From: Litoreibacter albidus
GTDB taxonomy: Bacteria > Pseudomonadota > Alphaproteobacteria > Rhodobacterales > Rhodobacteraceae
Direction of reading: 5' to 3'
DNA length: 64,000 bases
NCBI RefSeq assembly: GCF_900107015.1
Contig: NZ_FNOI01000003.1
Location: forward strand, 310,001-374,000
Program-made: the position numbers and the translations under genes
Shown here: positions 32,326-41,180 of the stretch, piece after piece
Position numbering within the stretch: position 1 is the first letter of the stretch
How the letters are laid out: each line of letters starts with the position of its first letter
Notes under the pieces: model-generated
Database searches by the model: none
Told to the model about the DNA's origin: nothing
What the model saw: only the letters and a program-made list of their open reading frames with translations

Positions 32326-34431
32326 TTAGTTTAAATCCGCAAACTTCTGGCGCTCTTGCGCCAGCATGGTCAGCACCGGCGCCGCAGCCCAGAGCGACGG
32401 CTCCTCAGGGGCAAGAACAGACAGCCGCGAGGCGATGATCGAAGGCGTCGTCGCGTCCGCGTCCATCATCGGGCCGCCCCGACTGCGCGGGTAGCCGAAG
32501 CCATGCACCATGACGGTGTCGATGTCGCTGGGACGCGCGGCGACGCCCTCCCCTAGCAGGCGCGCGCCTGCGTTCACGATTGCCAGCAAGATGCGGTCAC
32601 GAATATCGCGGTCCGAGAACTTGCGCGCGGTGATACCTTTGTGCGCACGGTGCTCCGATATCATCTTGAGGACATCACCGTTCGGTACCCCCGTGCGCTG
32701 CCCCTCGGCGTAGATGTAATACCCGCGCCGCGTTTTCTGGCCCAGCCACCCCTGCTCCACCATCTTGTCCGCAATCTCGACATAGCGCACGTCAGGGTCG
32801 CGGGGCTTCGATTGGCGGCGGGCATAAGCGATATCAAGCCCTGACATATCCGCAATTTGATACGGTCCTAGCGGGAAGCCAAACGACCGCATTGCGCCGT
32901 CGATCTGCGCGGGTGTCGCCCCGTCTTCCAGCATGATGTCGGCGGCAAGCCGGTAAGCCTCCAGAATGGCGTTCCCGATGTAGCCGCTTCCAAACCCCTT
33001 ATGAACACGGGCGCGCACGGGGGTTTTTCCCATCGCCTTGGCGAACCCCACGCCTGTCATGACAGCTTGCGCGGATGCCGCGTCATGGACGCCCACCTCC
33101 ACCAACTTGTTAACCTGCGCAGGTGCGAAGAAATGTAGACCGATGGTATTGGCTGGCCGACCTGTGGCTGCAGCCAAAGCTGACAAGTCCAGATAGGATG
33201 TGTTGGTCGCAATCACGGCGTCCGGCTTCGCCACGGCCCCTATCTCGGCCAGAATGCTGGCCTTGAGGTCAAAATCCTCGCCAATCGCCTCAATGATCAA
33301 ATCCGCCTCGCCCAAGGTGTCGAGCTTGTTGGTCAGTTGTAGATGCGTCAGCGCTGCCGCGCCTTGCGCCTCTGACAGGCGGCCCTTCGCGATGGAACGC
33401 TCATAGAACGCGCCGATTTGCTCCAGCGCCGCGTTCACGCCGCTCTCTCCTTGCTCAACCAGCGTCACGGCAAAGCCGCTTTGAAGGCCCGCAATTGCGA
33501 TCCCCGATCCCATGGTGCCGCCGCCCACGATGGCGATGCGCTCCACTTTGGCGGGCTTTGCGTCCGCAGCTTCGGGAAACTTGGCGGCCCTGCGTTCCGC
33601 GAAAAAGGCGTGGCGCAAACCGGCGCTTTCACGCGATGCGAGGCAATCCTCAAACGCCGCGCGCTCCAATTGCAGCCCTGCATCCATCGGCAGCAACAAA
33701 GCCGCCTCCACGCAGTCGACGATCTTCAACGGGGCCAGTGCCCCCGCCCCCAAGTCCGCCTTCACCTGCGCACGGCGCGCGGCGACCGTTGCCATGTAAT
33801 CGCCCCCGTCCATGAGGTGCGTACGGTTCAACGCCGTCGGGCGCACCTCTGTCAGCGTGCGGGCGTATGCCACCGCCTCCGACCGCAGGTCGCCTGATGT
33901 AACGCTGTCGATTAGCCCGATCTCGGCGCAAATTCCGGCGCTCAACTGGTTGCCGGACATCATCATATCGAACGCCAGCTCCGCCCCGATCAGGCGCGGC
34001 AGCCGTTGCGTCCCACCAGCGCCGGGCAGAAGGCCCAGATGAATTTCGGGGAGCCCCATACGCGCATCACTTGATGCGATCCGGTAATGCGCGGCCATCG
34101 CCAGCTCTAGCCCGCCGCCCAGCGCGGTGCCATGTATCGCCGCCACAACCGGTTTCGGGGCGTTCTCGATCAAGTCAAACAACTGCCCGAGCGATGGTTC
34201 CTGCGCCGCCATGTCAAACTCGCGAATGTCTGCGCCTGCGGGGAATGTGCGCCCGTTGGCGGCAATCACAATCGCATCGGTCTTGTCATGCGCGACCGCC
34301 GCGTTCAACGCCGCCGCAATGCCACGCCGCACGGCCACGCCCAGCGCGTTTACCGGTGGGTTCTCAATAACAATCAGCGCAATAGTGCCTTGGCGTTCCA
34401 GCCGGACGGGGTGTTTGGGGGCCTGTTTCAT
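32326..34431 (-). CDS. Bifunctional enoyl-CoA hydratase / 3-hydroxyacyl-CoA dehydrogenase
   Basis: 701 residues. Residues 1-190 form a crotonase domain (oxyanion segments AGADIREFD and HGTALGGGLELA; Glu129 in PEIHLGLLPGAGG). A 3-hydroxyacyl-CoA dehydrogenase follows with the NAD-binding GGGTMGSGIA near residue 303, then AFNTSYLDLSALA-like ATNTSYLD and HFFAPAQVNKLVEV. The C-terminal domains include the dimerisation motif GFGYPRSRGGP. It catalyses two steps of fatty-acid beta-oxidation. Its start overlaps the kinase-like gene's stop by ATGA, and an acyl-CoA dehydrogenase is divergent nearby: a complete oxidation module apart from thiolase. Confidence 0.93.
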   Translation of the reverse strand: MKQAPKHPVRLERQGTIALIVIENPPVNALGVAVRRGIAAALNAAVAHDKTDAIVIAANGRTFPAGADIREFDMAAQEPSLGQLFDLIENAPKPVVAAIHGTALGGGLELAMAAHYRIASSDARMGLPEIHLGLLPGAGGTQRLPRLIGAELAFDMMMSGNQLSAGICAEIGLIDSVTSGDLRSEAVAYARTLTEVRPTALNRTHLMDGGDYMATVAARRAQVKADLGAGALAPLKIVDCVEAALLLPMDAGLQLERAAFEDCLASRESAGLRHAFFAERRAAKFPEAADAKPAKVERIAIVGGGTMGSGIAIAGLQSGFAVTLVEQGESGVNAALEQIGAFYERSIAKGRLSEAQGAAALTHLQLTNKLDTLGEADLIIEAIGEDFDLKASILAEIGAVAKPDAVIATNTSYLDLSALAAATGRPANTIGLHFFAPAQVNKLVEVGVHDAASAQAVMTGVGFAKAMGKTPVRARVHKGFGSGYIGNAILEAYRLAADIMLEDGATPAQIDGAMRSFGFPLGPYQIADMSGLDIAYARRQSKPRDPDVRYVEIADKMVEQGWLGQKTRRGYYIYAEGQRTGVPNGDVLKMISEHRAHKGITARKFSDRDIRDRILLAIVNAGARLLGEGVAARPSDIDTVMVHGFGYPRSRGGPMMDADATTPSIIASRLSVLAPEEPSLWAAAPVLTMLAQERQKFADLN

Positions 34432-35474
34432 ATGGCTTTTTCGCTTGGATCATGGGCTATGTCTACCGCCTGTTTGATCAAGACAGGGATCGCTTGCGCA
34501 TATTTTTGCGCCGCTTCGGGGTTTGAGGCATTCCCCCCCTTCGCCCGCGCCACCACGCCTTGCAAAATCGCCGCCAAACGGAAGTAGCTGAAGACGAGGT
34601 AGAAGCCCCAATTCTGCGGTGGTGCGATACCCCGCCTCATACAGTACCGCGCGATATAATCGCGCTCTGACGGTAATCCCAACGCGGCACGGTCCAAACC
34701 GCCTAACCCGCGCATACCGCCACTGTGCGGCAACCGCCACTGCATGCATTGATATGCCAAATCCGCGAGCGGATGCCCCAGCGTAGACAGTTCCCAATCA
34801 AGAAGTGCAATGACCTCAGGCACTTTCGGGGCGAACATCATGTTATCAAGCCGGTAGTCCCCGTGGACCAGCGCGACCTGCCCGTCGTCGTCCGGCACGT
34901 GCAAGCCCAGCCACTCCATTATTCCGGTCATCCCGCGATCCGCCTCATCGACGGACGCGAGATATTGCCGCGACCAGCGGTCAATCTGGCGCGAAAAATA
35001 CGATCCCGGCTTGCCGAAACTGGCAAGACCCACTGCCCCCACATCAACGTTGTGAAGGGCGGCCAATGTATCTGCCATCGCGCTATAAACAGCGCCGCGC
35101 TCTTCGCGCTCCAGTTCCGGCAGGCTTGGATCCCAGAAGATACGCCCCTCCAGATGCTCCATCACAAAGAACGCGCGACCCAGTGGTGAGGTGTCGTCAC
35201 TGGCCAGATGTATCATCGCTGGCACTGGCACAGGGGTCTTGGCAAGGCCGGACATCACCTCGAATTCGCGCTCTACCATATGCGCGGATTTCAGCAGCGC
35301 GCCAGGGGGTTTTGTGCGCAACACATACGTGCCCGTGTCGGTGGTCATCTTGAAGGTCGGGTTCGATTGGCCTGTGCCGAACTTATCCAGCCGCCGCACG
35401 GCCCCCAACTGCGGCGCGTGCGCCGTCAAATAGGGGTTCAAACTGGCAATCAATAAATCTGTGGTCCCGCCCAT
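34428..35474 (-). CDS. Phosphotransferase-family protein (ACAD10/11 N-domain type)
   Basis: 348 residues with an aminoglycoside-phosphotransferase/kinase fold: YVLRTKPPGALLKSAHMVEREF (ATP-site lysines), VHGDYRLDNMMF (catalytic loop with Asp and Asn) and LLDWELSTLGHPLADLAYQ (metal-binding Asp). Eukaryotic ACAD10/ACAD11 carry this domain fused to an acyl-CoA dehydrogenase and phosphorylate 4-hydroxyacyl-CoAs. Here the dehydrogenase is the divergent neighbour 82 bases away. A role in oxidation of hydroxylated fatty acids is therefore likely but inferred. Confidence 0.85.
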   Translation of the reverse strand: MGGTTDLLIASLNPYLTAHAPQLGAVRRLDKFGTGQSNPTFKMTTDTGTYVLRTKPPGALLKSAHMVEREFEVMSGLAKTPVPVPAMIHLASDDTSPLGRAFFVMEHLEGRIFWDPSLPELEREERGAVYSAMADTLAALHNVDVGAVGLASFGKPGSYFSRQIDRWSRQYLASVDEADRGMTGIMEWLGLHVPDDDGQVALVHGDYRLDNMMFAPKVPEVIALLDWELSTLGHPLADLAYQCMQWRLPHSGGMRGLGGLDRAALGLPSERDYIARYCMRRGIAPPQNWGFYLVFSYFRLAAILQGVVARAKGGNASNPEAAQKYAQAIPVLIKQAVDIAHDPSEKAI

Positions 35475-35556
35475 CCCCTGACATTACCGCGCTTTGCGCG
35501 ATTGACAAGCGCCGCCGCTGCGCCGACCCTTCGCGCAGACAAACGGGAGACACTTC

Positions 35557-36777
35557 ATGGACTTAGGCATCAGCGCACGGCTGCAACCAATTCGCACGGC
35601 GGTCACGGCTATGGTGCGCGACGAGATCGCGCCGCTCGATGCCGAGTATTTCGCGGAAGTAGAGATCGGCGACCGCTGGGAGTTCACCGCACGCCAACGC
35701 GATATTGTGGAAGGATTGAAAGCCAAGGCCAAGGCGACCGGCCTATGGAACCTCTGGTCATCCACAACCGGCCACGCCCTGTCGACGGTGGAATACGCCT
35801 ACCTGGCGGAGGAGATGGGCAAGGCCCATCTCGCCCCCGAAACCTTCAACTGCAACGCGCCCGACACGGGCAATATGGAAGTGTTCGAGAAATACGGCAC
35901 TGACGCCATGAAACAGCAGTGGTTGGCGCCCCTCCTTGCGGGTGAAATCCGCTCGGCATATCTTATGACGGAGCCTGATGTCGCCTCCTCCGACGCCACG
36001 AACATCGCGCTTTCCTGCGTGCGTGATGGCGACGACTACATCCTGAACGGCGACAAATGGTGGGCAACGGGTGCAGGTGATCCGCGCTGTGCCGTCTATA
36101 TCGTTATGGTGCGCACGCCCACGGACGGGCCGAAGCATCAGCAGCATTCCATGATCGTCGTCCCCGCCGACACAAAAGGCATCGAGAAGTTGCGCGCGAT
36201 GCAAGTCTACGGCGACGACGAGGCACCGCACGGTCACATGCATATCCGCTTTAGCGATGTGCGCGTCCCTGCCGAGAACCTGCTTTTGGGCGAAGGTCGC
36301 GGGTTTGAAATTTCCCAAGGACGCTTGGGGCCAGGCCGCATTCACCACTGTATGCGCGCGATCGGCATGGCCGAAAAGGCGCTGGAACTCATGACCCGAC
36401 GCGCGCTGGCCCGCGAAGCGTTCGGCAAGCCATTGGCCCAGCTTGGCGGCAACTTCGACTACATCGCCAACGCCCGCATGCAGATTGAGCAGGCCCGCCT
36501 GCTCTGCCTCAAGGCCGCGTGGATGATGGATCAAGGCGACGCCCGCGCGGCCGCGCCGTGGATCAGCCAGATCAAGGTAGAGGCCCCACGCATCGCGCTA
36601 GAGATCACCGATCAGGCGGTGCAAATGTTTGGCGCGCAAGGCATTTCGCAAGACACGCCGCTCGCACGTCAGTGGGCGCATCTGCGCACGCTCAGGCTCG
36701 CCGATGGCCCGGATGCCGTACACCGTCGCCAAGTCGCCCGCGCAGAGCTGCGCAAATACACCCAGCAAAAGGTCTGA
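35557..36777 (+). CDS. Acyl-CoA dehydrogenase (ACAD10/11-like)
   Basis: 406 residues. N-terminal helical domain (MDLGISARLQPIRTAV), YLMTEPDVASSDATNIA for FAD/substrate contact, YILNGDKWWATGAGDPRC in the beta-domain, and the C-terminal AREAFGKPLAQLGG plus QMFGAQGISQDTPLA. The catalytic base cannot be fixed confidently. It oxidises acyl-CoA to enoyl-CoA with electrons passed to ETF. Divergent from the phosphotransferase and FadB-like genes, it shares their 82-bp promoter interval. Confidence 0.92.
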   Translation: MDLGISARLQPIRTAVTAMVRDEIAPLDAEYFAEVEIGDRWEFTARQRDIVEGLKAKAKATGLWNLWSSTTGHALSTVEYAYLAEEMGKAHLAPETFNCNAPDTGNMEVFEKYGTDAMKQQWLAPLLAGEIRSAYLMTEPDVASSDATNIALSCVRDGDDYILNGDKWWATGAGDPRCAVYIVMVRTPTDGPKHQQHSMIVVPADTKGIEKLRAMQVYGDDEAPHGHMHIRFSDVRVPAENLLLGEGRGFEISQGRLGPGRIHHCMRAIGMAEKALELMTRRALAREAFGKPLAQLGGNFDYIANARMQIEQARLLCLKAAWMMDQGDARAAAPWISQIKVEAPRIALEITDQAVQMFGAQGISQDTPLARQWAHLRTLRLADGPDAVHRRQVARAELRKYTQQKV

Positions 36778-36837
36778 CACGGGCGTTTGTGGCGCGCAAA
36801 GCTGGACGCGCCGCCCTTCGCGCAGTAATTGATATCT

Positions 36838-37248
36838 ATGGACATTCGCACACTCTCCCCCGCCTTCGCCGTCACCCCACAAATTCACGTCTCCGACATC
36901 GAGGACATCAAGGCGCAGGGGTTCACCCACATCCTGTGCAACCGCCCCTCCGCCGAAAGCGCGCCGGGCGATAAACCATCCGACATTGAGATCGTGGCCA
37001 AGGCCGCCGGTCTGGGGTTCTCCGAAAACCCCGTCGTCATGGGGCAGTTAAACATGGACAATGTCAGCGCCCAAAAGGTCGAGGGCAAGGTCTTGGCCTA
37101 TTGCGCATCGGGCACCCGCTCCGCCATTGTGTGGGCGCTGTCGGTCGCGGGCACGCAGCCCACCAAAGACATTCTGGCCGCGCTCGACACCGCCGGTTTC
37201 CCGATGCCCCAGCTGGGGCCACAGGTCGACGCACTCGCAAAAGGATAA
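36838..37248 (+). CDS. DUF442/TIGR01244-type beta-lactamase-hydrolase-like phosphatase domain protein
   Basis: 136 residues from ATG 36838 (a TTG three codons earlier is rejected). The segment FAVTPQIHVSDIEDIKAQGF and the loop YCASGTRSAIVWAL (Cys-x4-Arg, protein-tyrosine-phosphatase-like/rhodanese-like P-loop) define the family, which is often fused to or encoded beside sulfur-handling metallo-hydrolases. It sits just before the nitrile-hydratase-family genes. If those encode a thiocyanate-type hydrolase, a sulfur connection would be meaningful, but that link is inference. Confidence 0.85.
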   Translation: MDIRTLSPAFAVTPQIHVSDIEDIKAQGFTHILCNRPSAESAPGDKPSDIEIVAKAAGLGFSENPVVMGQLNMDNVSAQKVEGKVLAYCASGTRSAIVWALSVAGTQPTKDILAALDTAGFPMPQLGPQVDALAKG

Positions 37249-37251
37249 CAC

Positions 37252-37584
37252 ATGGACGATCCCACACACCGTTGGCACGACATGGGCGGGGACGCCGCCG
37301 GTCCGGTTCCCTTGGAAGGGCATGACTTTGCAATCTGGGAAAAGCGCGTCGATGCGCTGGTGATCCTTGGCCAACAACGTGGGCATTTCACCGTGGACGG
37401 CTTGCGCCGCGCGTTGGAGGACATGGGCGAAGCCGCCTTCGAGAGCATGACCTACTACGAGCGGTGGGTCGCCGCCCTGAACCAAAACCTCGTTGAGGCT
37501 GGGGTCTACTCGCTCGAAGAACTGGGCGCGAAGATGGAAGACGTGAAAGCCCGCGGCGACACCTACGGCGCGGTGCAATCATGA
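37252..37584 (+). CDS. Nitrile-hydratase-family beta subunit, N-terminal half (separate gene)
   Basis: 110 residues: HRWHDMGGDAAGPVP, then FAIWEKRVDALVILGQQRG and a helical RALEDMGEAAFESMTYYERW, which corresponds to the N-terminal half of nitrile hydratase beta subunits. The C-terminal half is encoded by the next gene, overlapping by ATGA (37581-37584). This split is the arrangement of the three-subunit enzymes thiocyanate hydrolase and toyocamycin nitrile hydratase. The fragment would form the helical interface to the cobalt subunit. Confidence 0.85.
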   Translation: MDDPTHRWHDMGGDAAGPVPLEGHDFAIWEKRVDALVILGQQRGHFTVDGLRRALEDMGEAAFESMTYYERWVAALNQNLVEAGVYSLEELGAKMEDVKARGDTYGAVQS

Positions 37585-37859
37585 CACTGGCCGTGGGCAC
37601 CACCGTCCGCATCAAGGACATGGCGCCCTTGGGCCATATCCGTACGCCACATTATTTGCGCGGCAAAACTGGCGTGATCGAGCGCGTCTTGGGCGGTTTC
37701 AAGAACCCTGAGCAACTGGCCTATATGGTCCCCGCCCCGACCCGCACCCTCTACCGCGTCCGCTTTGAGATGGGGCATATCTGGCCCGATGCCGAAGCCA
37801 CGCATGATACGTTAGACGCCGAAATATACGAGCATTGGATCGACCAAAATGCCCCATGA
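37581..37859 (+). CDS. Nitrile-hydratase-family beta subunit, C-terminal half (separate gene)
   Basis: 92 residues with the SH3-like domain of nitrile hydratase beta: VGTTVRIKDMAPLGHIRTPHYLR, KTGVIERVLGGF, then LYRVRFEMGHIWPDA and the typical DTLDAEIYEHWI. In ordinary nitrile hydratases this is fused behind the preceding helical part. Overlaps of 4 bp upstream and 11 bp downstream show a tightly coupled three-gene operon. Confidence 0.88.
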   Translation: MTLAVGTTVRIKDMAPLGHIRTPHYLRGKTGVIERVLGGFKNPEQLAYMVPAPTRTLYRVRFEMGHIWPDAEATHDTLDAEIYEHWIDQNAP

Positions 37860-38490
37860 TCATCACGACCATGACCACCTGTCCCCCTCTGGCCACCCGT
37901 ATCGGCAAGATAACGACGGGGCGCTGACCTATTGGCAAACGATGGAAATCGCCATTCGGGAGCTGATGATCGAAAAGGGCGAACTCTCCGCCGCGCAGAT
38001 ACAAGCGCAGATCGACGCGATGGACGAGCGCAGCCCTGCGAACGGTGCAGCTGTGGTGGCCCGCGCTTGGACGGACCCTGACTTCAGGAACCGCTTGCTG
38101 GCAAATGGCTCCGACGCGGCACGGGAGATGGGTTTTGATATCGGCCCCATGCATCTGGTCGCAGTAGAGAACACCGCCCACATCCATAACCTGATCGTGT
38201 GCACGCTCTGCTCTTGCTACCCGCGCAACCTGCTCGGTCTGCCGCCGGACTGGTACAAAACCCGTGAGTACCGCTCCCGCGCGGTGCGTGAACCGCGCGC
38301 TGTGCTGCGCGAATTCGGCGTGGAGCTGCCTGTCACCACGACCCTGCGCGTCCACGACAGCACCGCCGACATGCGCTATATCGTGCTGCCCGCGCGCCCC
38401 GCAGGCACCGACGGTCTGTCCGTTGACGCCTTGGCCAAGCTTGTCACCCGTGACAGCATGATTGGCACCGGATTGGCGAAAGCGCCCTAA
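37849..38490 (+). CDS. Nitrile-hydratase-family alpha (cobalt-type metal) subunit
   Basis: 213 residues. The metal claw VCTLCSCYP has Thr between the first cysteines, the signature of cobalt-type rather than iron-type enzymes; the two later cysteines are expected to be oxidised. LLGLPPDWYKTREYRSRAVR and REPRAVLREFGVELP follow, and the end LVTRDSMIGTG is canonical. A His/Asp-rich N terminus (MPHDHHDHDHL) may help metal loading. With the split beta genes it would form a heterotrimeric unit hydrating nitriles or hydrolysing thiocyanate. No P47K-type activator is in the window. Confidence 0.93.
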   Translation: MPHDHHDHDHLSPSGHPYRQDNDGALTYWQTMEIAIRELMIEKGELSAAQIQAQIDAMDERSPANGAAVVARAWTDPDFRNRLLANGSDAAREMGFDIGPMHLVAVENTAHIHNLIVCTLCSCYPRNLLGLPPDWYKTREYRSRAVREPRAVLREFGVELPVTTTLRVHDSTADMRYIVLPARPAGTDGLSVDALAKLVTRDSMIGTGLAKAP

Positions 38491-39353
38491 TGCAGCACAG
38501 TAATGTGGCGCGTGGTATCGCGTTGATGGTCGCGGCCACGCTGATGTTCACCTTGATGGACGTGTGCGCCAAGGCCCTTTCCACCCGCGTGGACACGGTG
38601 CAGACGCTTTGGGCGCGCTACACCGTTCAGATGCTGGTCGTAACCCTGATTGTGCTGCCCCGCCTGCGCACGGTGGTACACACAACACGCCTGGGATTGC
38701 AGATATTTCGCGCGTTCGCGCTGCTTGCGACGACGGGATTTTTCTTCTTCGGGTTCAAGAAGATGTCGTTGATTGAGACGACGTCGCTCATGCAGATCAG
38801 CCCGATCTTCATCATGATTGGCGCGGCGGTGTTCTTGGGCGAAAAGTTCGGTCCCCGCCGTGCTGTCGCTGCGGGTTTTGCTCTGCTCGGCGCGATGATT
38901 ATCCTGCGCCCCACCTCCGACGCCTTCACGCCCTATGCCTTCCTGACGCTGGGCGGCACGATTTGCTATTCCACCTACGCATTGGCCACGCGATATGCGG
39001 GGCGCGGTGAGGACGTTTGGACATCTCTGTTCTACACAGGCACCGTTGCCACACTGGTACTCTGCGTTATGGTGCCGTTCTTCTGGCAACCAATCGAGGC
39101 CTCGGACCTGCCCTATCTGCTGGGCGTCGGCTTGCTTGGCACCGTGGGCCAGTTGCTGCTGATCCGGTCGCTTTCCATGGCGCCCGCGTCGGTGCTGGCT
39201 CCGTTCACCTATGTGGCGCTTATCTTCTCGAGCGTCTGGGGGGTCGTGTTCTTCAACAGCTACCCTGACGGGCCGGTTTACATTGGGGCGCTTGTTATCG
39301 TCGGGGCCGGCCTTTATGTCTGGCACAGAGAAACTCGGGTAAAAACCAGCTAG
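38490..39353 (+). CDS. DMT-family (EamA) transporter
   Basis: 287 residues with ten predicted hydrophobic helices and two EamA repeats (about 8-140 and 150-285); typical LQIFRAFALLATTGFFFFGF and APASVLAPFTYVALIFSSVWG segments. The start overlaps the stop of the nitrile-hydratase alpha gene as TAATG, so it belongs to the same transcription unit and may import or export its substrate or product. The substrate is unknown. Confidence 0.9.
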   Translation: MQHSNVARGIALMVAATLMFTLMDVCAKALSTRVDTVQTLWARYTVQMLVVTLIVLPRLRTVVHTTRLGLQIFRAFALLATTGFFFFGFKKMSLIETTSLMQISPIFIMIGAAVFLGEKFGPRRAVAAGFALLGAMIILRPTSDAFTPYAFLTLGGTICYSTYALATRYAGRGEDVWTSLFYTGTVATLVLCVMVPFFWQPIEASDLPYLLGVGLLGTVGQLLLIRSLSMAPASVLAPFTYVALIFSSVWGVVFFNSYPDGPVYIGALVIVGAGLYVWHRETRVKTS

Positions 39354-39356
39354 CAT

Positions 39357-40304
39357 ATGGCATTAGGCAGTACAGCACAGGGGCGTCGCGGGATTGGCGA
39401 ATTCGCCTCCTACTTGGCCATTCGTGGCATCATCGGTGTGGCCTTGGCCGTGCCGTACAAATGGCGCGTGCCCTTGGCGGGCTGGATTGTGTCGCGTGTG
39501 GTGGCTCCGCTAGCGGGCTACACCAAGCGGGTGCGCGATAACCTCGCCTACGTTTGCCCCGACCTGCCCAAGTCCGAAGTCGACCGCCTTGCCCGCGCGG
39601 TACCCGACAATGCGGGCCGCACCCTGATCGAGATTTATTCCGGCAAGGGCTTCACCGACCGTTTCAAGCATGCGCCGCTTACCGGCGACGGCGTGGCGGC
39701 CCTTCGGCAGGCCCATGCGGACGGTCGCCCCGTGGTGCTGGTCACGGGTCACTTCGGCAACTACGACGCGCCACGCGCCGCCCTGATTGCAGCGGGCTTC
39801 AATGTCGGCGCACTCTACCGCGAGATGAACAACGGCTTCTTCAATCCCCATTACGTGGCTGCCATCAGCACAGTGGGCACGCCGGTTTTTCCGCGTGGTC
39901 GTCAGGGATTGGCCGGATTAATCAAGTTCTTGCGAGCGGGCGGTATGGCCGGCTTCTTGATGGACCAATACATGTGGGACGGCGCGGACTTGACCTTCTT
40001 TGGCAAGCCCGCCCCCACCGCGCTGTCAGCTGCCGAACTGGCGTTGAAATACGACGCGCTGGTCATCCCCGTTTACGGCATACGCCAACCGAACGGCTTG
40101 GATTTTGAGGTGGTGTGCGAAGCGCCCATCGCCCATTCGACGCCAGCAGAGATGACTCAAGCCCTGAACGACTCGCTGGAGGCGCTGGTGCGCGAGCACA
40201 TGGGTCAATGGTTCTGGATTCACCGCCGCTGGAAGCCAGAGCAGGCCGAGGTGCGTCAGTCGGCGCGCGCCGCCGCCAAGATGGGGCCAGACGATCCGTC
40301 CTGA
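39357..40304 (+). CDS. Lysophospholipid/lipid A acyltransferase (HtrB-like)
   Basis: 315 residues of the LpxL/HtrB family, membrane-associated. The catalytic HX4D motif is in TGHFGNYDAPR, followed by YREMNNGFFN, FPRGRQGLAGLIKFL and a MDQYMWDGADLTFFGKPA segment corresponding to the family block after the acyl-chain pocket. It transfers an acyl chain to lipid A or a related lipid. Starts three bases after the transporter stop; its 3' end overlaps the convergent DUF1223 gene by 49 bases. Confidence 0.88.
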   Translation: MALGSTAQGRRGIGEFASYLAIRGIIGVALAVPYKWRVPLAGWIVSRVVAPLAGYTKRVRDNLAYVCPDLPKSEVDRLARAVPDNAGRTLIEIYSGKGFTDRFKHAPLTGDGVAALRQAHADGRPVVLVTGHFGNYDAPRAALIAAGFNVGALYREMNNGFFNPHYVAAISTVGTPVFPRGRQGLAGLIKFLRAGGMAGFLMDQYMWDGADLTFFGKPAPTALSAAELALKYDALVIPVYGIRQPNGLDFEVVCEAPIAHSTPAEMTQALNDSLEALVREHMGQWFWIHRRWKPEQAEVRQSARAAAKMGPDDPS

Positions 40305-40960
40305 ATAAGCACAACGACCGGATTGTCGCCGGATACTTCGGTCTGGATGTTCAGGTCCGCGTCCCCTGTCCAGTCACCGATAGGCTCAAGGCTTTCGACA
40401 ATATTGTGGTAGGTCACATCCATGCCAGCGTTCTCGCCACTGCGAATTTCTACCAGTTGTTCAGGCACATAGCGCACGATCTGCACCAACATTTTACCGG
40501 GCACGTCGCCCAACCGCTTCGCCGCGATGCGCAGTTTCCCCGCGTCCGTGCGTGTGACGGTTAAGGTAACGTTATCCGGTTTGGCCTTGTGGCGGTCGAT
40601 AAGCTGCGCCAGCTTCATCGCCTTTGTTCCGACCAGTTCATCGGTGCCCGCAATCACCATCTGCGGCGTGTAGATCATCGTGCTGTTGCTCGCATGCGCG
40701 TATCCGCGCTGACGATCCGCGTTGGCCTTGCTGCCAAACTGGTCTTCCCAGCCAAGATAATCCCAGTAATCCACGTGAAGGCTCAGCGCGATCACGTCCT
40801 CACGGTCCGCCAACTCCCCCAACAGCGCATCGGCCGGCGGGCAAGACGAGCATCCCTGAGAGGTAAACAATTCGACAACGACCGGCCCCCCTGCGACCGC
40901 AGAACCGGCGCTGGCGAAAGTCATCGTAGCAATTGCTGCAACTGAGAGGCGTTTGATCAT
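40256..40960 (-). CDS. DUF1223 thioredoxin-like secreted protein
   Basis: 234 residues with a Sec signal peptide (MIKRLSVAAIATMTFASAGSAVA, cleavage after AVA), then VVVELFTSQGCSSCPPADALL, a CxxC-type active site in a thioredoxin-like fold, and SLHVDYWDYLGWEDQF. The family is common in alphaproteobacteria and unassigned biochemically. Probably periplasmic. Convergent overlap with the acyltransferase gene. Confidence 0.9.
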   Translation of the reverse strand: MIKRLSVAAIATMTFASAGSAVAGGPVVVELFTSQGCSSCPPADALLGELADREDVIALSLHVDYWDYLGWEDQFGSKANADRQRGYAHASNSTMIYTPQMVIAGTDELVGTKAMKLAQLIDRHKAKPDNVTLTVTRTDAGKLRIAAKRLGDVPGKMLVQIVRYVPEQLVEIRSGENAGMDVTYHNIVESLEPIGDWTGDADLNIQTEVSGDNPVVVLIQDGSSGPILAAARAD

Positions 40961-41120
40961 GTCATACTCGGTGTGGTGAATGGGTATTTCCGTAAGCTAG
41001 GCTGTCACGGCATCCGGTGCCAATCAAGCCTTTGCGAGCGGCGCGTGACGCGCGGCAGATTAAAGTGTGTAGCCACCCACAAACCCTACCGGCTGATCTG
41101 CCAAAGGCAAGATATACCAG

Positions 41121-41158
41121 CATAAAAAAGGCCCGCCGCGAGGATATCGCGGCGGGCC
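41121..41158 (-). terminator. Terminator of acnA
   Basis: A perfect 12-pair inverted repeat: on the minus strand GGCCCGCCGCGA-TATCC-TCGCGGCGGGCC followed by TTTTTTATG. It starts 22 bases after the acnA stop codon. Confidence 0.92.
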
Positions 41159-41180
41159 AATTGTTACGTGGCGTCAGAGA

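Noticed and set aside
38487-39356. 289-codon minus-strand frame rich in histidine and glutamine
   Set aside because: Antisense to the DMT transporter; composition typical of a shadow of membrane-protein codons.
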